From: Spirochaetales bacterium
GTDB taxonomy: Bacteria > Spirochaetota > Spirochaetia > Treponematales > Treponemataceae
Assembly (NCBI GenBank): GCA_003246335.1
Contig: QKAR01000154.1
Coordinates: forward strand, 1-54,803
Direction: 5' to 3'
DNA: 54,803 nt
In this document: positions 31,447-39,642 of the stretch, in pieces
Layout: each line of letters opens with the position of its first letter
Position numbering within the stretch: position 1 is the first letter of the stretch
Made by a program: the position numbers and the translations under genes
The notes under the pieces: model-generated
Seen by the model: the letters and a program-made list of their open reading frames with translations, nothing else
Told to the model about the DNA's origin: nothing
Database searches by the model: none

Positions 31447-32765
31447 CAGGAAGCGCCTTTGTCCGGAGAGAAAAACGCGATGACGGGGTTGAGGTTGCGC
31501 GACTGAACGACGGAATCCTTCACGTTCGACTCGGAGACGTACTCAAGCCGGAGGCCCTTGTCCGTCAACTTATAGAGAAAGGTAACCCGCGAGGGCGCCT
31601 GGTCGAAGGTAAAGGTAAGAGCGCCGTCATAATCGCGCGCTATGTCAGCCGAAAGGAAGTACGGCAACGAAACCTTTCCGCCGCCGCCCGCGCTCGCCGG
31701 TATCGCCGTCGGAGAAAGAAGCTGATAGCCGCTCCACACGAAGGAACCGCCGGAGAGGAAGCGCAAAACGCCGTAATTGCCCGACGTAAAGCCCGGGCCC
31801 GCGGAAACGATTCCCGCGAGGACTTCGGCGCGCCGTTCTTTTTCCGAGGCGACGAGATCCGCTGGGGTCGTGCCGATGCTCGCGAAGTAGAGCGCCTGCG
31901 GCATGCCGGTGGCGTCGGTATACTCAACGAGGATCGAATCGCTCCGTCGGACGCGCACCGTGAGCGAGGAGCCGACGAAAGCGTATTTCCCGTCGTCGCC
32001 GCGCGCGATCGAGGTATAGGGAAACGTGACGACGCCGTTCTCGTTCTCGATCCGGGCGACGCCCGCGTCATTGCCGGGGAAAAACCCCCACGCGACGTTT
32101 ATCCGGTCGATATCGACGCGGTTATCTTCGATCATCGTTCGATAGAGGTCGGGATACCACGCGCGCGAAAGGAGATTCTGCAAAACCGCGTCAGGGCCGG
32201 TTTGCTCGGCGACGGCGGTCGAACCGTCGGACTCGCGCTCGTCGAAAACGTCGAGGTTATAGGAAAAGCACCAACCGATCGATCCGTCGTCGGTCATCGC
32301 CTGAAACCAATCGCCCGCAAGCGGCGAATTACCGACGAGAACCGGAACGCCCTCCCCTTTTTTGAGGATTTTAATTTTTTCGCCCTGCTTGAGCCGATAC
32401 ACTTGGCGCGCGGTATTGTCGGGATCAGCGCGCATGGGCAGGCCGTCAAGCTTGACGGTCGCGTACGCGTAGCGATAGTCGGCCCGTGCGTCCGCGGCCC
32501 TTTTCGCCTTCGAGCGCGATTTATAGAGGGTGATTTGCCAGAGGGGAACCTCGACGCGTTTTTTTTCGACCCCGATAACGTACACGTTGCCGATGTGCGA
32601 CTCGATGAACACGGGAACGATGTCGCCGGCGACGAGATTCTGCTCGGGGATGGACCAATTGAGGACGCCGTAGCCGATATGGCCGGAACAGGAAACGAAC
32701 AAGGCCGCAAGGGCAAACGCGAAGCCCAAGCGCCGGCACAAGGAGAGCGATTGCCGTGTATTCAT
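31446..32765 (-). CDS. SH3-domain lipoprotein
   Basis: A 439-residue exported protein. The signal peptide ends in a lipobox FVSC (Cys26). Residues about 108-175 form a bacterial SH3-like domain (LPMRADPDNTARQVYRLKQGEKIKILKKGEG ... GWCFSYNL), which in other proteins binds peptidoglycan or peptides. The remaining 260 residues are a beta-rich domain I do not recognise. The pairing with a cytoplasmic ABC-F protein is odd: the two share a TGATG overlap. TATCCT stands 7 nt before the ATG behind TTGAAA, so it heads the transcript for SH3 lipoprotein, ABC-F and perhaps the M20 peptidase. Confidence 0.78.
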   Translation of the reverse strand: MNTRQSLSLCRRLGFAFALAALFVSCSGHIGYGVLNWSIPEQNLVAGDIVPVFIESHIGNVYVIGVEKKRVEVPLWQITLYKSRSKAKRAADARADYRYAYATVKLDGLPMRADPDNTARQVYRLKQGEKIKILKKGEGVPVLVGNSPLAGDWFQAMTDDGSIGWCFSYNLDVFDERESDGSTAVAEQTGPDAVLQNLLSRAWYPDLYRTMIEDNRVDIDRINVAWGFFPGNDAGVARIENENGVVTFPYTSIARGDDGKYAFVGSSLTVRVRRSDSILVEYTDATGMPQALYFASIGTTPADLVASEKERRAEVLAGIVSAGPGFTSGNYGVLRFLSGGSFVWSGYQLLSPTAIPASAGGGGKVSLPYFLSADIARDYDGALTFTFDQAPSRVTFLYKLTDKGLRLEYVSESNVKDSVVQSRNLNPVIAFFSPDKGAS

Positions 32766-32772
32766 GGGTTTC

Positions 32773-32801
32773 AGGATACCCGATCATTACCGACTTTTCA
32801 A
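32773..32801 (-). promoter_or_regulatory. Leaderless-type promoter of the SH3 lipoprotein operon
   Basis: TTGAAA (32796-32801), 17 nt, TATCCT (32773-32778), then 7 nt to ATG 32765. Confidence 0.65.
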
Positions 32802-32856
32802 TCAGGTTGAACGGCGGCCGATGCGTTCCCCGCGCGAGGGCGATTTCGGGCGGGCG

Positions 32857-35085
32857 TTATTTCTCGATCAAGGCCCGATCGGCGAAAGAAGAGAGCGCCC
32901 AGAAACAAAGGAAGAACCGAAAGGGTTCCTGCCGGTTTAAGTCGGAGTCGAGCGCGACCCCGACCAGGAGAGCCGCATACACGCCGGCGTGCCCCTTGCC
33001 CTCGCCCATGAACCATCGAACGAAGTCGGCGTCCGCGTTCGGATCCTCGATAAAATTACCTAAAACTTTTTTCAGCGACTCGTCCTCGCGACGCGTTTTC
33101 GTGCTGAGCTCGTCGTACGCGCCCAAGAGAATTTCCTTGGCGAAACGGCGATCGCGGCAGTAAGACTCGTACTCGTAATAAAACTTCCGGGGGACGCCCA
33201 TTAAGTCCGACAGGGACAAAATCGTCTCGTCCGCGACGTGGGGAGGCAAAGTCTCGTCGCGGAGGAGGTCGAGTAGGATCGGAACGGAAGCCGCCGTGCC
33301 GTACTCGGTCATCGCCTGCACGCCGCGCACGAGAACGAACGGGTTTTTCGAAGCGAGCAAAACGTCGCTCACCAAGAACTGGGATTTCTTCGCGTCGAGC
33401 CGCGCGAGGGAGAGCATCGACTCGCCGACGAGCCGATAGTCCGGGCTCGAAAGCGCCGACTCAAGGGCGGGAATCGCCCCTACGACGCCGAACTTTCCCA
33501 AAAAGCGCGCAGCCAACGCCGCCGTCCCAAACTCGCCCGAGGCGAGCTCGGCGAAAAGCGCATCGCGAAGCTTTCCGTTGAGCCGCTTGAGGGACTCGAC
33601 GGATTGGAGCGCCTCGTAACGCACCGCGAACCGAGGCGACGAGAGGCGCTGAAGCAGGACGTCGGAGGAAACCTCGGAGGCAACCTCGCCGAGCTCGGCG
33701 ATGATCTCGGTTTCCTCGTCGGGATTCACGCTCGCGTCGAGCTTGCGCAGAAGCGTGAGCGCGCGCATGTCTCGGGGGGAGAAGAGCACGGCTATCGTGT
33801 CGCGCACGGGATAGCTGCCGAGGTCGGGAAGCTTTTTTTGCAGGCGAATTCCCCACGCGACGAAAAGGACGCTCACGGCGAAAAAAACGCGGAACGCAGC
33901 GATCGGCGCAAGCCCGAACGAGGAAAGGACATCGAGAAAACTGCCGCCAACGAGGGCTCCGATCGCCCCGGTCCCGCCCATGACGAAATAATACAGCACG
34001 CTCAAGTCCATGATCGCCTCTTTCGGGACCATGGCGAAAAAATACGTCTGCGCCGCGCTTTCCTGACCGGCAAACCCCATGTTCGTCACCGCGGAAAGAA
34101 GGCAGAGAAAAACGACGGAGAACGTGGCCGACCCGACGCCGGGCGCGACGATGGCGGGTAAGACGCTCGCGAGGCTCACCGCGGCGAAAATGATGTACAT
34201 GGGCTTCGCGCCGAGCCGGTCGATGACGAGCCGCATGACGAGCCCCATGCCGAGAGCCCCGAGGCTCGAGCAAACAGAAAACACGGTTACGAGACCGTCG
34301 TTCTGGCCGTACACGCCTTTGCAGAAAACCGTGATAAACGGTCGGGCCATGCCGATGCCGAGGCCGATGAAAAGGAAGCTCAGGACGAAGCGCCTGAAAT
34401 CCGGCTTCGCGAGATACTCGACCATCCGCGCGATGGGCGACGGCGACGGCGACGGACCCTCGACGCGATGCCCGGGCGGGTCCGGCAGTCGGTACACAAG
34501 GGCCGAGGCAACGACGCCGGTCGCGATGCCGACTCCGACGACGGCCGTGTACGTCAGCACGCCCGCGTCGCGCCACAGCAAAAAGGCGAGGCAAACCGTC
34601 GCGAGCAGGGCGGTGCCGTTATTGATGAGCGACAGGCGGACGATGTATTCGCCCCTGTCCTTTCCGGGAGAGAGGATGCCGATGACCGGATTGTTCGCGA
34701 TAAGGCCAATCCCGCGGAAAAAATTAAAGAGCACGACACCGAGGACCAGCGCGAAGACGGCGCCCCCGGTATGCCCGCGTGACACGAGATACGGCGCGCT
34801 CACGATGGGGAGCAGGGACCAGTTGCGAAGCATCCAGCAATGGCCGAACGCCTTTACGAGGCTGATTTTTCGCAAAAGGATTTTCCCAAGCGGTATCGCG
34901 AAAAAAGACGCGTACATGCAGGCGCTCAGGAGACCGACGATCGTGCTCGACGCGCCCAAGGCGAGCGCGAACAGGGTGACGGTATTTCCCGTGACCAGGG
35001 CGAACGAGAACGAGTTGATGGCGCTAAAAGAATCGAAGACTCGCCGACCGCGGCGTATCCTAAACGAAGACAGTTGCTCTGGCAT
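32857..35085 (-). CDS. MFS transporter fused to a HEAT-repeat tail
   Basis: A 742-residue protein. The first about 430 residues are a major-facilitator core with about twelve hydrophobic segments (from FALVTGNTVTLFALALG to VFFAVSVLFVAWGI). The remaining 300 residues are soluble and made of helical repeats that read as HEAT/armadillo units (SPRFAVRYEALQSVESL, GEFGTAALAARFLGKFG, SPDYRLVGESMLSLARL, NPFVLVRGVQAMTEYG). The tail must lie in the cytoplasm if the N-terminus does. Such fusions could couple transport to a protein partner; the substrate is unknown. The frame is open 30 codons further, but the ATG at 35085 has TACAAT 7 nt upstream. Divergent from pepF. Confidence 0.85.
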   Translation of the reverse strand: MPEQLSSFRIRRGRRVFDSFSAINSFSFALVTGNTVTLFALALGASSTIVGLLSACMYASFFAIPLGKILLRKISLVKAFGHCWMLRNWSLLPIVSAPYLVSRGHTGGAVFALVLGVVLFNFFRGIGLIANNPVIGILSPGKDRGEYIVRLSLINNGTALLATVCLAFLLWRDAGVLTYTAVVGVGIATGVVASALVYRLPDPPGHRVEGPSPSPSPIARMVEYLAKPDFRRFVLSFLFIGLGIGMARPFITVFCKGVYGQNDGLVTVFSVCSSLGALGMGLVMRLVIDRLGAKPMYIIFAAVSLASVLPAIVAPGVGSATFSVVFLCLLSAVTNMGFAGQESAAQTYFFAMVPKEAIMDLSVLYYFVMGGTGAIGALVGGSFLDVLSSFGLAPIAAFRVFFAVSVLFVAWGIRLQKKLPDLGSYPVRDTIAVLFSPRDMRALTLLRKLDASVNPDEETEIIAELGEVASEVSSDVLLQRLSSPRFAVRYEALQSVESLKRLNGKLRDALFAELASGEFGTAALAARFLGKFGVVGAIPALESALSSPDYRLVGESMLSLARLDAKKSQFLVSDVLLASKNPFVLVRGVQAMTEYGTAASVPILLDLLRDETLPPHVADETILSLSDLMGVPRKFYYEYESYCRDRRFAKEILLGAYDELSTKTRREDESLKKVLGNFIEDPNADADFVRWFMGEGKGHAGVYAALLVGVALDSDLNRQEPFRFFLCFWALSSFADRALIEK

Positions 35086-35121
35086 CGTCTTTATTGTATC
35101 TTTTCTCCATGAACAAAACAA
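35074..35121. promoter_or_regulatory. Divergent promoters with overlapping -10 elements
   Basis: Minus strand (MFS-HEAT gene): TTGTTT (35116-35121), 17 nt, TACAAT (35093-35098), 7 nt to ATG 35085. Plus strand (pepF): TTGCTC (35074-35079), 17 nt, TATCTT (35097-35102), 6 nt to ATG 35109. The -10 hexamers share two bases, and each -35 lies within the other gene's first codons. Only 23 bp separate the two start codons, so one polymerase should exclude the other. Confidence 0.65.
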
Positions 35122-36920
35122 CCATACCCCCGAGGTCGAACGTCGCCGCAGGCGATCAGTGGAACCTCGATTCATTATTTTCGGGCGACGCGGAATGGGA
35201 AGAGGCTCTTTCCCAATTGCAGTCCGCGGCGGATGCCGTAAACGCGTTTCGCGGGAAAATCGCCGGCGATAGCCCGAAGGAAGCGGACTTCGCCGCCTGC
35301 CTAACTGCCTACTCAGCGGCCCAGCGGATTGGCGAGCGCGTCGGCAATTACGCCTTCCTCAAAAAATCGGCCGACGAAAGCGACGCGTCGAACGTCGACC
35401 GCGTCGGTCGATACATCATGGCCGCGAGCGCGTTCGAGGCCGCGGTGAGCTGGCTCGTTCCCGCGATCCAAGCCATTCCCGACGGGCTCGTCCGCGCGTG
35501 GTTAGGCGCGCCGGAGCTCGCCGACTACCGAGTCTGGCTCGAGAAGCTCCTACGGCTTAAGCCCTACATCCTTTCGGAAAAAGAGGAGCGCATTCTCGCG
35601 CTCGAGATCGAGTCTCGGCAAACGCCAAGGGCTGCCTTCTCCGCGCTGACGAACGTTGACCTCGATTTCGGCTTCGTCGACGCGGGCAAGGGTCCCGAGC
35701 CCCTCACGCAGACAACCTGGACGAAATTCCTCGAGAACCCAAACCGAGCCGTTCGCGCCGAGGCCTACGGCAAATTCTACGGGACGTTCGACGCGCATAA
35801 AAACACGATCGCCTCGCTCTACGCCGGGAGCGTCGCCCAGGACGTCGCCGAGGCGCGCATTCGCGGTTACGAATCCGCTCGCGCCATGGCGCTCTTCCCG
35901 GACCGGGTCGAGGAGGCGGTGTACGACGCCCTCGTCGACACCGTACGCGCGAATCTCACGCCCCTGCACCGCTACTACGCCCTGCGCAAAAAAACGCTCG
36001 GCCTCGCCGAGCTCCGCCATTACGACGTGTACGTACCGCTCGTCTCCGAGGCGAAACGCGTCACCCCGTACGGCGAAGCCGTAGAGCTTATCGCCGAAGC
36101 GCTCAAGCCGCTCGGCGGCGAGTACGTATCCACGATAAAGAGCGGACTCACCGGCGGATGGGTCGATCGCTACGAAAACAAGGGAAAACGATCGGGGGCG
36201 TTTTCGTCCGGCGGCTACGACGGCGATCCGTACATCCTGATGAACTACAAGGAAGACGTCCTTCGCGACGTGTTCACCCTCGCGCACGAGGGCGGACACT
36301 CGATGCATAGCTGGTACTCCGCGCGGAATAACCCGTTCATGTCGTACAACTACACGATTTTCGAGGCAGAGGTCGCATCGACGTTCAACGAGGATCTTCT
36401 GTTCCGTCATCTCATGAAAACCGCGAGCGACCCGAAGATGAAGGCGTACCTGCTTTCGACGCGGGCGAGCGACATTCTCGCGACCTTGTATCGGCAAACC
36501 ATGTTCGCGGAATTCGAGCGGACGACGCATGCCCTCGTGGAGTCCGGAACGCCGCTCACCGCCGACCTCTTGCGCGCCGAGTATCGAAAATTAATCGAGG
36601 CTTATTTTGGGCCTGAGATGGTTTTCGAGGAAACGAGCGACCTTGAGGGTTTGCGCATCCCGCATTTTTATAACGCTTTTTACGTGTATAAATACGCGAC
36701 CGGCATCTCGGCGTCGCTCGCGCTCGCCGAACGCGTCAGCTCGGGTGGACAGGCCGAACGGGAAGACTACTTCAAGTTCCTGAAGTCCGGCGGCTCACGC
36801 TATCCGATCGACGCGCTCCGCGTCGCGGGCGTCGACATGGCGAGCCCCGAACCGGTGGCGGCCGCCTGTCGGCGCTTCGCCGCCATCGTCGACGAACTTG
36901 AGGGCGCGCTCGACCTCTGA
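35109..36920 (+). CDS. pepF: Oligoendopeptidase F (M3B)
   Basis: A 603-residue cytoplasmic zinc oligopeptidase of normal PepF length. The zinc motif His393-Glu-Gly-Gly-His397 lies in LAHEGGHSMHS, with the third ligand glutamate in EAEVASTFNE about 25 residues later. The substrate-side histidine/tyrosine residues sit in LRIPHFYNAFYVYKYATG near the end. The N-terminal 100 residues form the helical lid domain. It hydrolyses short peptides, probably for amino-acid recycling. The start is ATG 35109 rather than the in-frame ATG 15 nt earlier, because TATCTT lies exactly 6 nt before it and no Shine-Dalgarno site is present. Confidence 0.93.
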   Translation: MNKTTIPPRSNVAAGDQWNLDSLFSGDAEWEEALSQLQSAADAVNAFRGKIAGDSPKEADFAACLTAYSAAQRIGERVGNYAFLKKSADESDASNVDRVGRYIMAASAFEAAVSWLVPAIQAIPDGLVRAWLGAPELADYRVWLEKLLRLKPYILSEKEERILALEIESRQTPRAAFSALTNVDLDFGFVDAGKGPEPLTQTTWTKFLENPNRAVRAEAYGKFYGTFDAHKNTIASLYAGSVAQDVAEARIRGYESARAMALFPDRVEEAVYDALVDTVRANLTPLHRYYALRKKTLGLAELRHYDVYVPLVSEAKRVTPYGEAVELIAEALKPLGGEYVSTIKSGLTGGWVDRYENKGKRSGAFSSGGYDGDPYILMNYKEDVLRDVFTLAHEGGHSMHSWYSARNNPFMSYNYTIFEAEVASTFNEDLLFRHLMKTASDPKMKAYLLSTRASDILATLYRQTMFAEFERTTHALVESGTPLTADLLRAEYRKLIEAYFGPEMVFEETSDLEGLRIPHFYNAFYVYKYATGISASLALAERVSSGGQAEREDYFKFLKSGGSRYPIDALRVAGVDMASPEPVAAACRRFAAIVDELEGALDL

Positions 36921-36924
36921 CGAA

Positions 36925-36978
36925 ACCGCGTAATCGATTGCTCCGGGACGCGCGAGCCCCGCGCGGCGGTTACGCGGT
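36925..36978. other. Stem of a convergent 3' end hairpin
   Basis: ACCGCGTAA (36925-36933) pairs with TTACGCGGT (36970-36978), enclosing 36 nt of GC-rich sequence. The right arm is the stop and last codons of the DUF975 gene. There is no T-run on either strand, so its role as a terminator is doubtful. Confidence 0.35.
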
Positions 36979-37545
36979 CTGTTTTTTCAGTTCTTCATAA
37001 TAGTTCGCGAGGGTCTGATAAACGTATGGGCCAACCCAGAGATACGCCAGCCCAAAGGTTACGCAGCCGAGCAGGTACCAGGGGAAGAAGCTGAGCAAGA
37101 GGACGAAATATTCGCCTTTATGTCCCTTCATCATATCTTTCGATTTCTTGATCGCGTCGCTGCCGCTCATTTCCGGATTATCGTTTATGATGTAGAAAGT
37201 TTGCGAATAGCGAATCATCGCTATGATGCCGGGGACGACGAGCAACAGGGACCACAGAAAAGTGAAGAGCGCCGAAAGAAGGAAGGCCACGAACGAACTC
37301 CCAAACTGCTTAAATCCCTGAAACCCGTCGGAAATCGTGGGATTTTCGCCCCGAGACGACTTCAGGTAAACGATCGCGAGACCGAGCATAAACGGTCCCG
37401 CGAGGACGAGCTCACCGACGAGCGTGCAAGCCGAAACACCGAGCAATATGCCCAAAATAAGCAATGAGCCGAGCAATATCCCGAAATTTTGCTTGAGTTG
37501 CCCTTTCGCGGCGGTTTTTAGCCCCGCCCTCTCAATTTTCGCCAT
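36970..37545 (-). CDS. DUF975 family integral membrane protein
   Basis: A 191-residue protein with about five hydrophobic segments. The opening ERAGLKTAAKGQLKQNFG, the internal IPGIIAMIRYSQTFYII-type segment and the ending GPYVYQTLANYYEELK are characteristic of DUF975, a family of small inner-membrane proteins of unknown function (transport or envelope roles have been guessed). AAGGAG stands at proper distance from the ATG. The promoter (37604-37631) is of standard type with a leader of about 50 nt, so this gene follows the Shine-Dalgarno mode rather than the leaderless mode. Confidence 0.85.
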   Translation of the reverse strand: MAKIERAGLKTAAKGQLKQNFGILLGSLLILGILLGVSACTLVGELVLAGPFMLGLAIVYLKSSRGENPTISDGFQGFKQFGSSFVAFLLSALFTFLWSLLLVVPGIIAMIRYSQTFYIINDNPEMSGSDAIKKSKDMMKGHKGEYFVLLLSFFPWYLLGCVTFGLAYLWVGPYVYQTLANYYEELKKQTA

Positions 37546-37603
37546 AGTTTTCTCCTTAATCCGTGCCGCAATCGGTAGCCCTACCGGCCACTCATAGAGT
37601 TAA

Positions 37604-37631
37604 TTCTTATTCCGCCCGAAGCCGCTGTCAA
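37604..37631 (-). promoter_or_regulatory. Promoter of the DUF975 gene
   Basis: TTGACA (37626-37631) and TAAGAA (37604-37609) are 16 nt apart; shifting the -10 to AAGAAT gives 17 nt. The leader of about 50 nt contains a small CCGGTAGGG/CCCTACCGG-type inverted repeat near 37577-37589 and an AAGGAG site. Confidence 0.65.
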
Positions 37632-37724
37632 ATGCGTTCGATGCCGCCCAATAAGACAGGGACCGTATCGCTCATAACGAAATTCTCGCCAAATAGCCGC
37701 GCAAGCGCGAATGAAATCTAAACG

Positions 37725-39305
37725 ATGAATGAAAACGAAACAAGTGAATATCAAACCGACGACGACTTCCGCGACCCGATCGCGCGCGTGGCTCGCGAGG
37801 ACTTCGGAATACCATATCTGTTCCCCTGGCAGAGACTCGTCATCGCCAACATACTCGACGCGATCGCCTGGTCGAAAGCCAATGGTAACGAAATCGGCGC
37901 GGACAGTACGCACCCCGAGGAAGACGACTATCTCCGTGGACGGCAAATCGTCCTTCTCCCGACCGGAGCCGGCAAGTCGCTGTGCTTTCAACTCCCCGCG
38001 CTCACGCTCGAGCGGGCAACCCTCGTCGTGTTCCCGCTTCTCGCGTTGCAGGCGGACCAACGCCGAAGGCTCGCAGAGCGCGGCATCGAGGCGGCCTTTT
38101 TTCGGGGAAGTCAAACGATGGAGGAACGGGAAGCGCAATTCGCCCGACTTGAGGGCAGGGACGGAAAACCGCCCGCGAAAATAATCATCGCGAACCCCGA
38201 AATCCTCGATCCCGCCGGAACGGTGATCGAGCGCATCGAAAAAGTCGGCATCGATCATCTCGCGATAGACGAGGCGCATTGCGTCGCCGAGTGGGGAGAC
38301 ACGTTTCGGCCCGCGTACCTCAAGCTCGGCGAGGTTATCGCGCGGCTCAAGCCGACTGCGGTCACCGCCTTTACCGCGACCGCTTCCCCTCCCGTGCTCG
38401 CGCGCGTGGCCGAAGCGCTATTCGGCGGCGCGGCACACGTCGTGCGGGGCGAGTCGGATCGCCCGAACATAGCGTATTCGGTATACCGTTGCCGGGCGAA
38501 AGACCCCGCCCTTATCAGGGAAGTCGCGCGCAGAAAACGACCGCTCGTGGTTTTCTGCGCGACGCGCGGGGGAACCGAACGCGCTGCGCGGCTCTTGAGG
38601 GAAGCGTTCGACGACGAGGCTATCCGCTTTTATCACGCGGGATTATTGAAAGAGGAAAAAATCGAGGTTGAAACCTGGTTTCACGCGCACGACGGCGCGA
38701 TATTGTGCGCGACTTGCGCGTGGGGCCTCGGGATCGACAAAAAAAACGTGCGCACGGTGATACACCGGGACCCGCCGGGATCGGCAGAGGCTTACGCGCA
38801 GGAATCCGGCAGGGCCGGCCGCGACGGGGAGGCTGCAGAAGCGGTGCTCCTCTGGAGCGCGGACGACGCGAGACGCGCGCGCGAACGGGGAAAGACGCCA
38901 CGGGATTTCGCGATGAGCGAATTCGCCGAAAGCGGCAACTGCCGAAGGCTCACGCTCCTCGAAGCCCTCGGCGACCCGAAGGCTGACAAAGGCGCGGTCG
39001 AGCAAATCGCGTGCTCGGGATGCGACGTTTGCGCCGGAAGCGCGAAAGACGAGGAACTGGACGCAAAAATCGCCATAGACTTCGTGCGGATGAACCGCGG
39101 CGCGTTCAAAAAAAGCGAAGTCGAGGCGAGGCTCTACGCCGCCGCGACGCGCCACGCGATCAAGGCAAAAGCCGCGAGGGAATGGAAGAGATCGGATATG
39201 GCGGCGATGGTCGAGAGTCTCGTCGCGGACGGATCGCTGCGGGAGATCGAGACAGGTCCATGGAAAGGAAGGCTCACGCTGCCGAAAAGAGGCATTCCGC
39301 CTTAA
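37725..39305 (+). CDS. RecQ-family ATP-dependent DNA helicase
   Basis: A 526-residue superfamily 2 helicase. Order of motifs: Q-motif-like FGIPYLFPWQ (residues 27-36), an insertion of about 40 residues, Walker A LPTGAGKSL (78-86), DEAH box 182-185 in IDEAHCVAEWG, FTATASP (III), and QESGRAGRDGE (VI). The RecQ zinc cluster follows (one Cys in NCRRL, then CSGCDVC), and a short winged-helix-like end. There is no HRDC domain, and the length is below the usual 600. The insertion before Walker A is unusual for RecQ. No Shine-Dalgarno site or convincing -10 is visible at the start, so the exact N-terminus is less sure. Confidence 0.85.
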   Translation: MNENETSEYQTDDDFRDPIARVAREDFGIPYLFPWQRLVIANILDAIAWSKANGNEIGADSTHPEEDDYLRGRQIVLLPTGAGKSLCFQLPALTLERATLVVFPLLALQADQRRRLAERGIEAAFFRGSQTMEEREAQFARLEGRDGKPPAKIIIANPEILDPAGTVIERIEKVGIDHLAIDEAHCVAEWGDTFRPAYLKLGEVIARLKPTAVTAFTATASPPVLARVAEALFGGAAHVVRGESDRPNIAYSVYRCRAKDPALIREVARRKRPLVVFCATRGGTERAARLLREAFDDEAIRFYHAGLLKEEKIEVETWFHAHDGAILCATCAWGLGIDKKNVRTVIHRDPPGSAEAYAQESGRAGRDGEAAEAVLLWSADDARRARERGKTPRDFAMSEFAESGNCRRLTLLEALGDPKADKGAVEQIACSGCDVCAGSAKDEELDAKIAIDFVRMNRGAFKKSEVEARLYAAATRHAIKAKAAREWKRSDMAAMVESLVADGSLREIETGPWKGRLTLPKRGIPP

Positions 39306-39342
39306 CTGACGGAACGCGCGTAGCGTCGCCTTTTTTGGAGGA

Positions 39343-39576
39343 TCAGGATTCCATTTCTTCGTCCTCGTCGTCCGCCGTTTGTTTCTCGGCCGGTACGGGT
39401 TTGGGATCGGCCTTTCTTTTTTTCGTTTTCGGTACCGGCTTTTTTTTTCGATAACTTACGACCGAGGATACTATGTTGACGTAGAGGGCGATAACGACGG
39501 TCACGCCGATGACTTCGGGGGTGAGCAGCACTTTTTTCAGGAGATCGATCAAGGCGTCGACGGACATCGGGTTCAT
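39343..39576 (-). CDS. Small single-pass membrane protein
   Basis: A 77-residue protein: short N-terminus (MNPMSVDALIDLLKKVL), one membrane segment (about residues 21-40, VIGVTVVIALYVNIVSSVV), then a cytoplasmic tail with a Lys/Pro-rich stretch and a C-terminal acidic run (DDEDEEMES). The charge pattern predicts a basic anchor next to the membrane. The ATG at 39576 is chosen over an upstream in-frame ATG because GATACT lies exactly 6 nt before it. Unknown family; similar small proteins occur beside many spirochaete genes. Divergent from hisH. Confidence 0.65.
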   Translation of the reverse strand: MNPMSVDALIDLLKKVLLTPEVIGVTVVIALYVNIVSSVVSYRKKKPVPKTKKRKADPKPVPAEKQTADDEDEEMES

Positions 39577-39607
39577 ATCGGTAGTATCGGCGAAAGGGCC
39601 GCCGGCC

Positions 39608-39637
39608 TTGACCCTCGAATTATCCAAAGGGTAGGAT
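39608..39637 (+). promoter_or_regulatory. Promoter of hisHF
   Basis: TTGACC (39608-39613), an 18-nt spacer and TAGGAT (39632-39637), then 5 nt to ATG 39643. A GGGG run in those five bases could also serve as a weak ribosome site. Confidence 0.6.
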
Positions 39638-39642
39638 GGGGC

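Noticed and set aside
31440-32810. 456-codon plus-strand frame opposite the SH3 lipoprotein
   Set aside because: Low-complexity Arg-rich product, whereas the minus frame has signal peptide, lipobox and SH3 motif.
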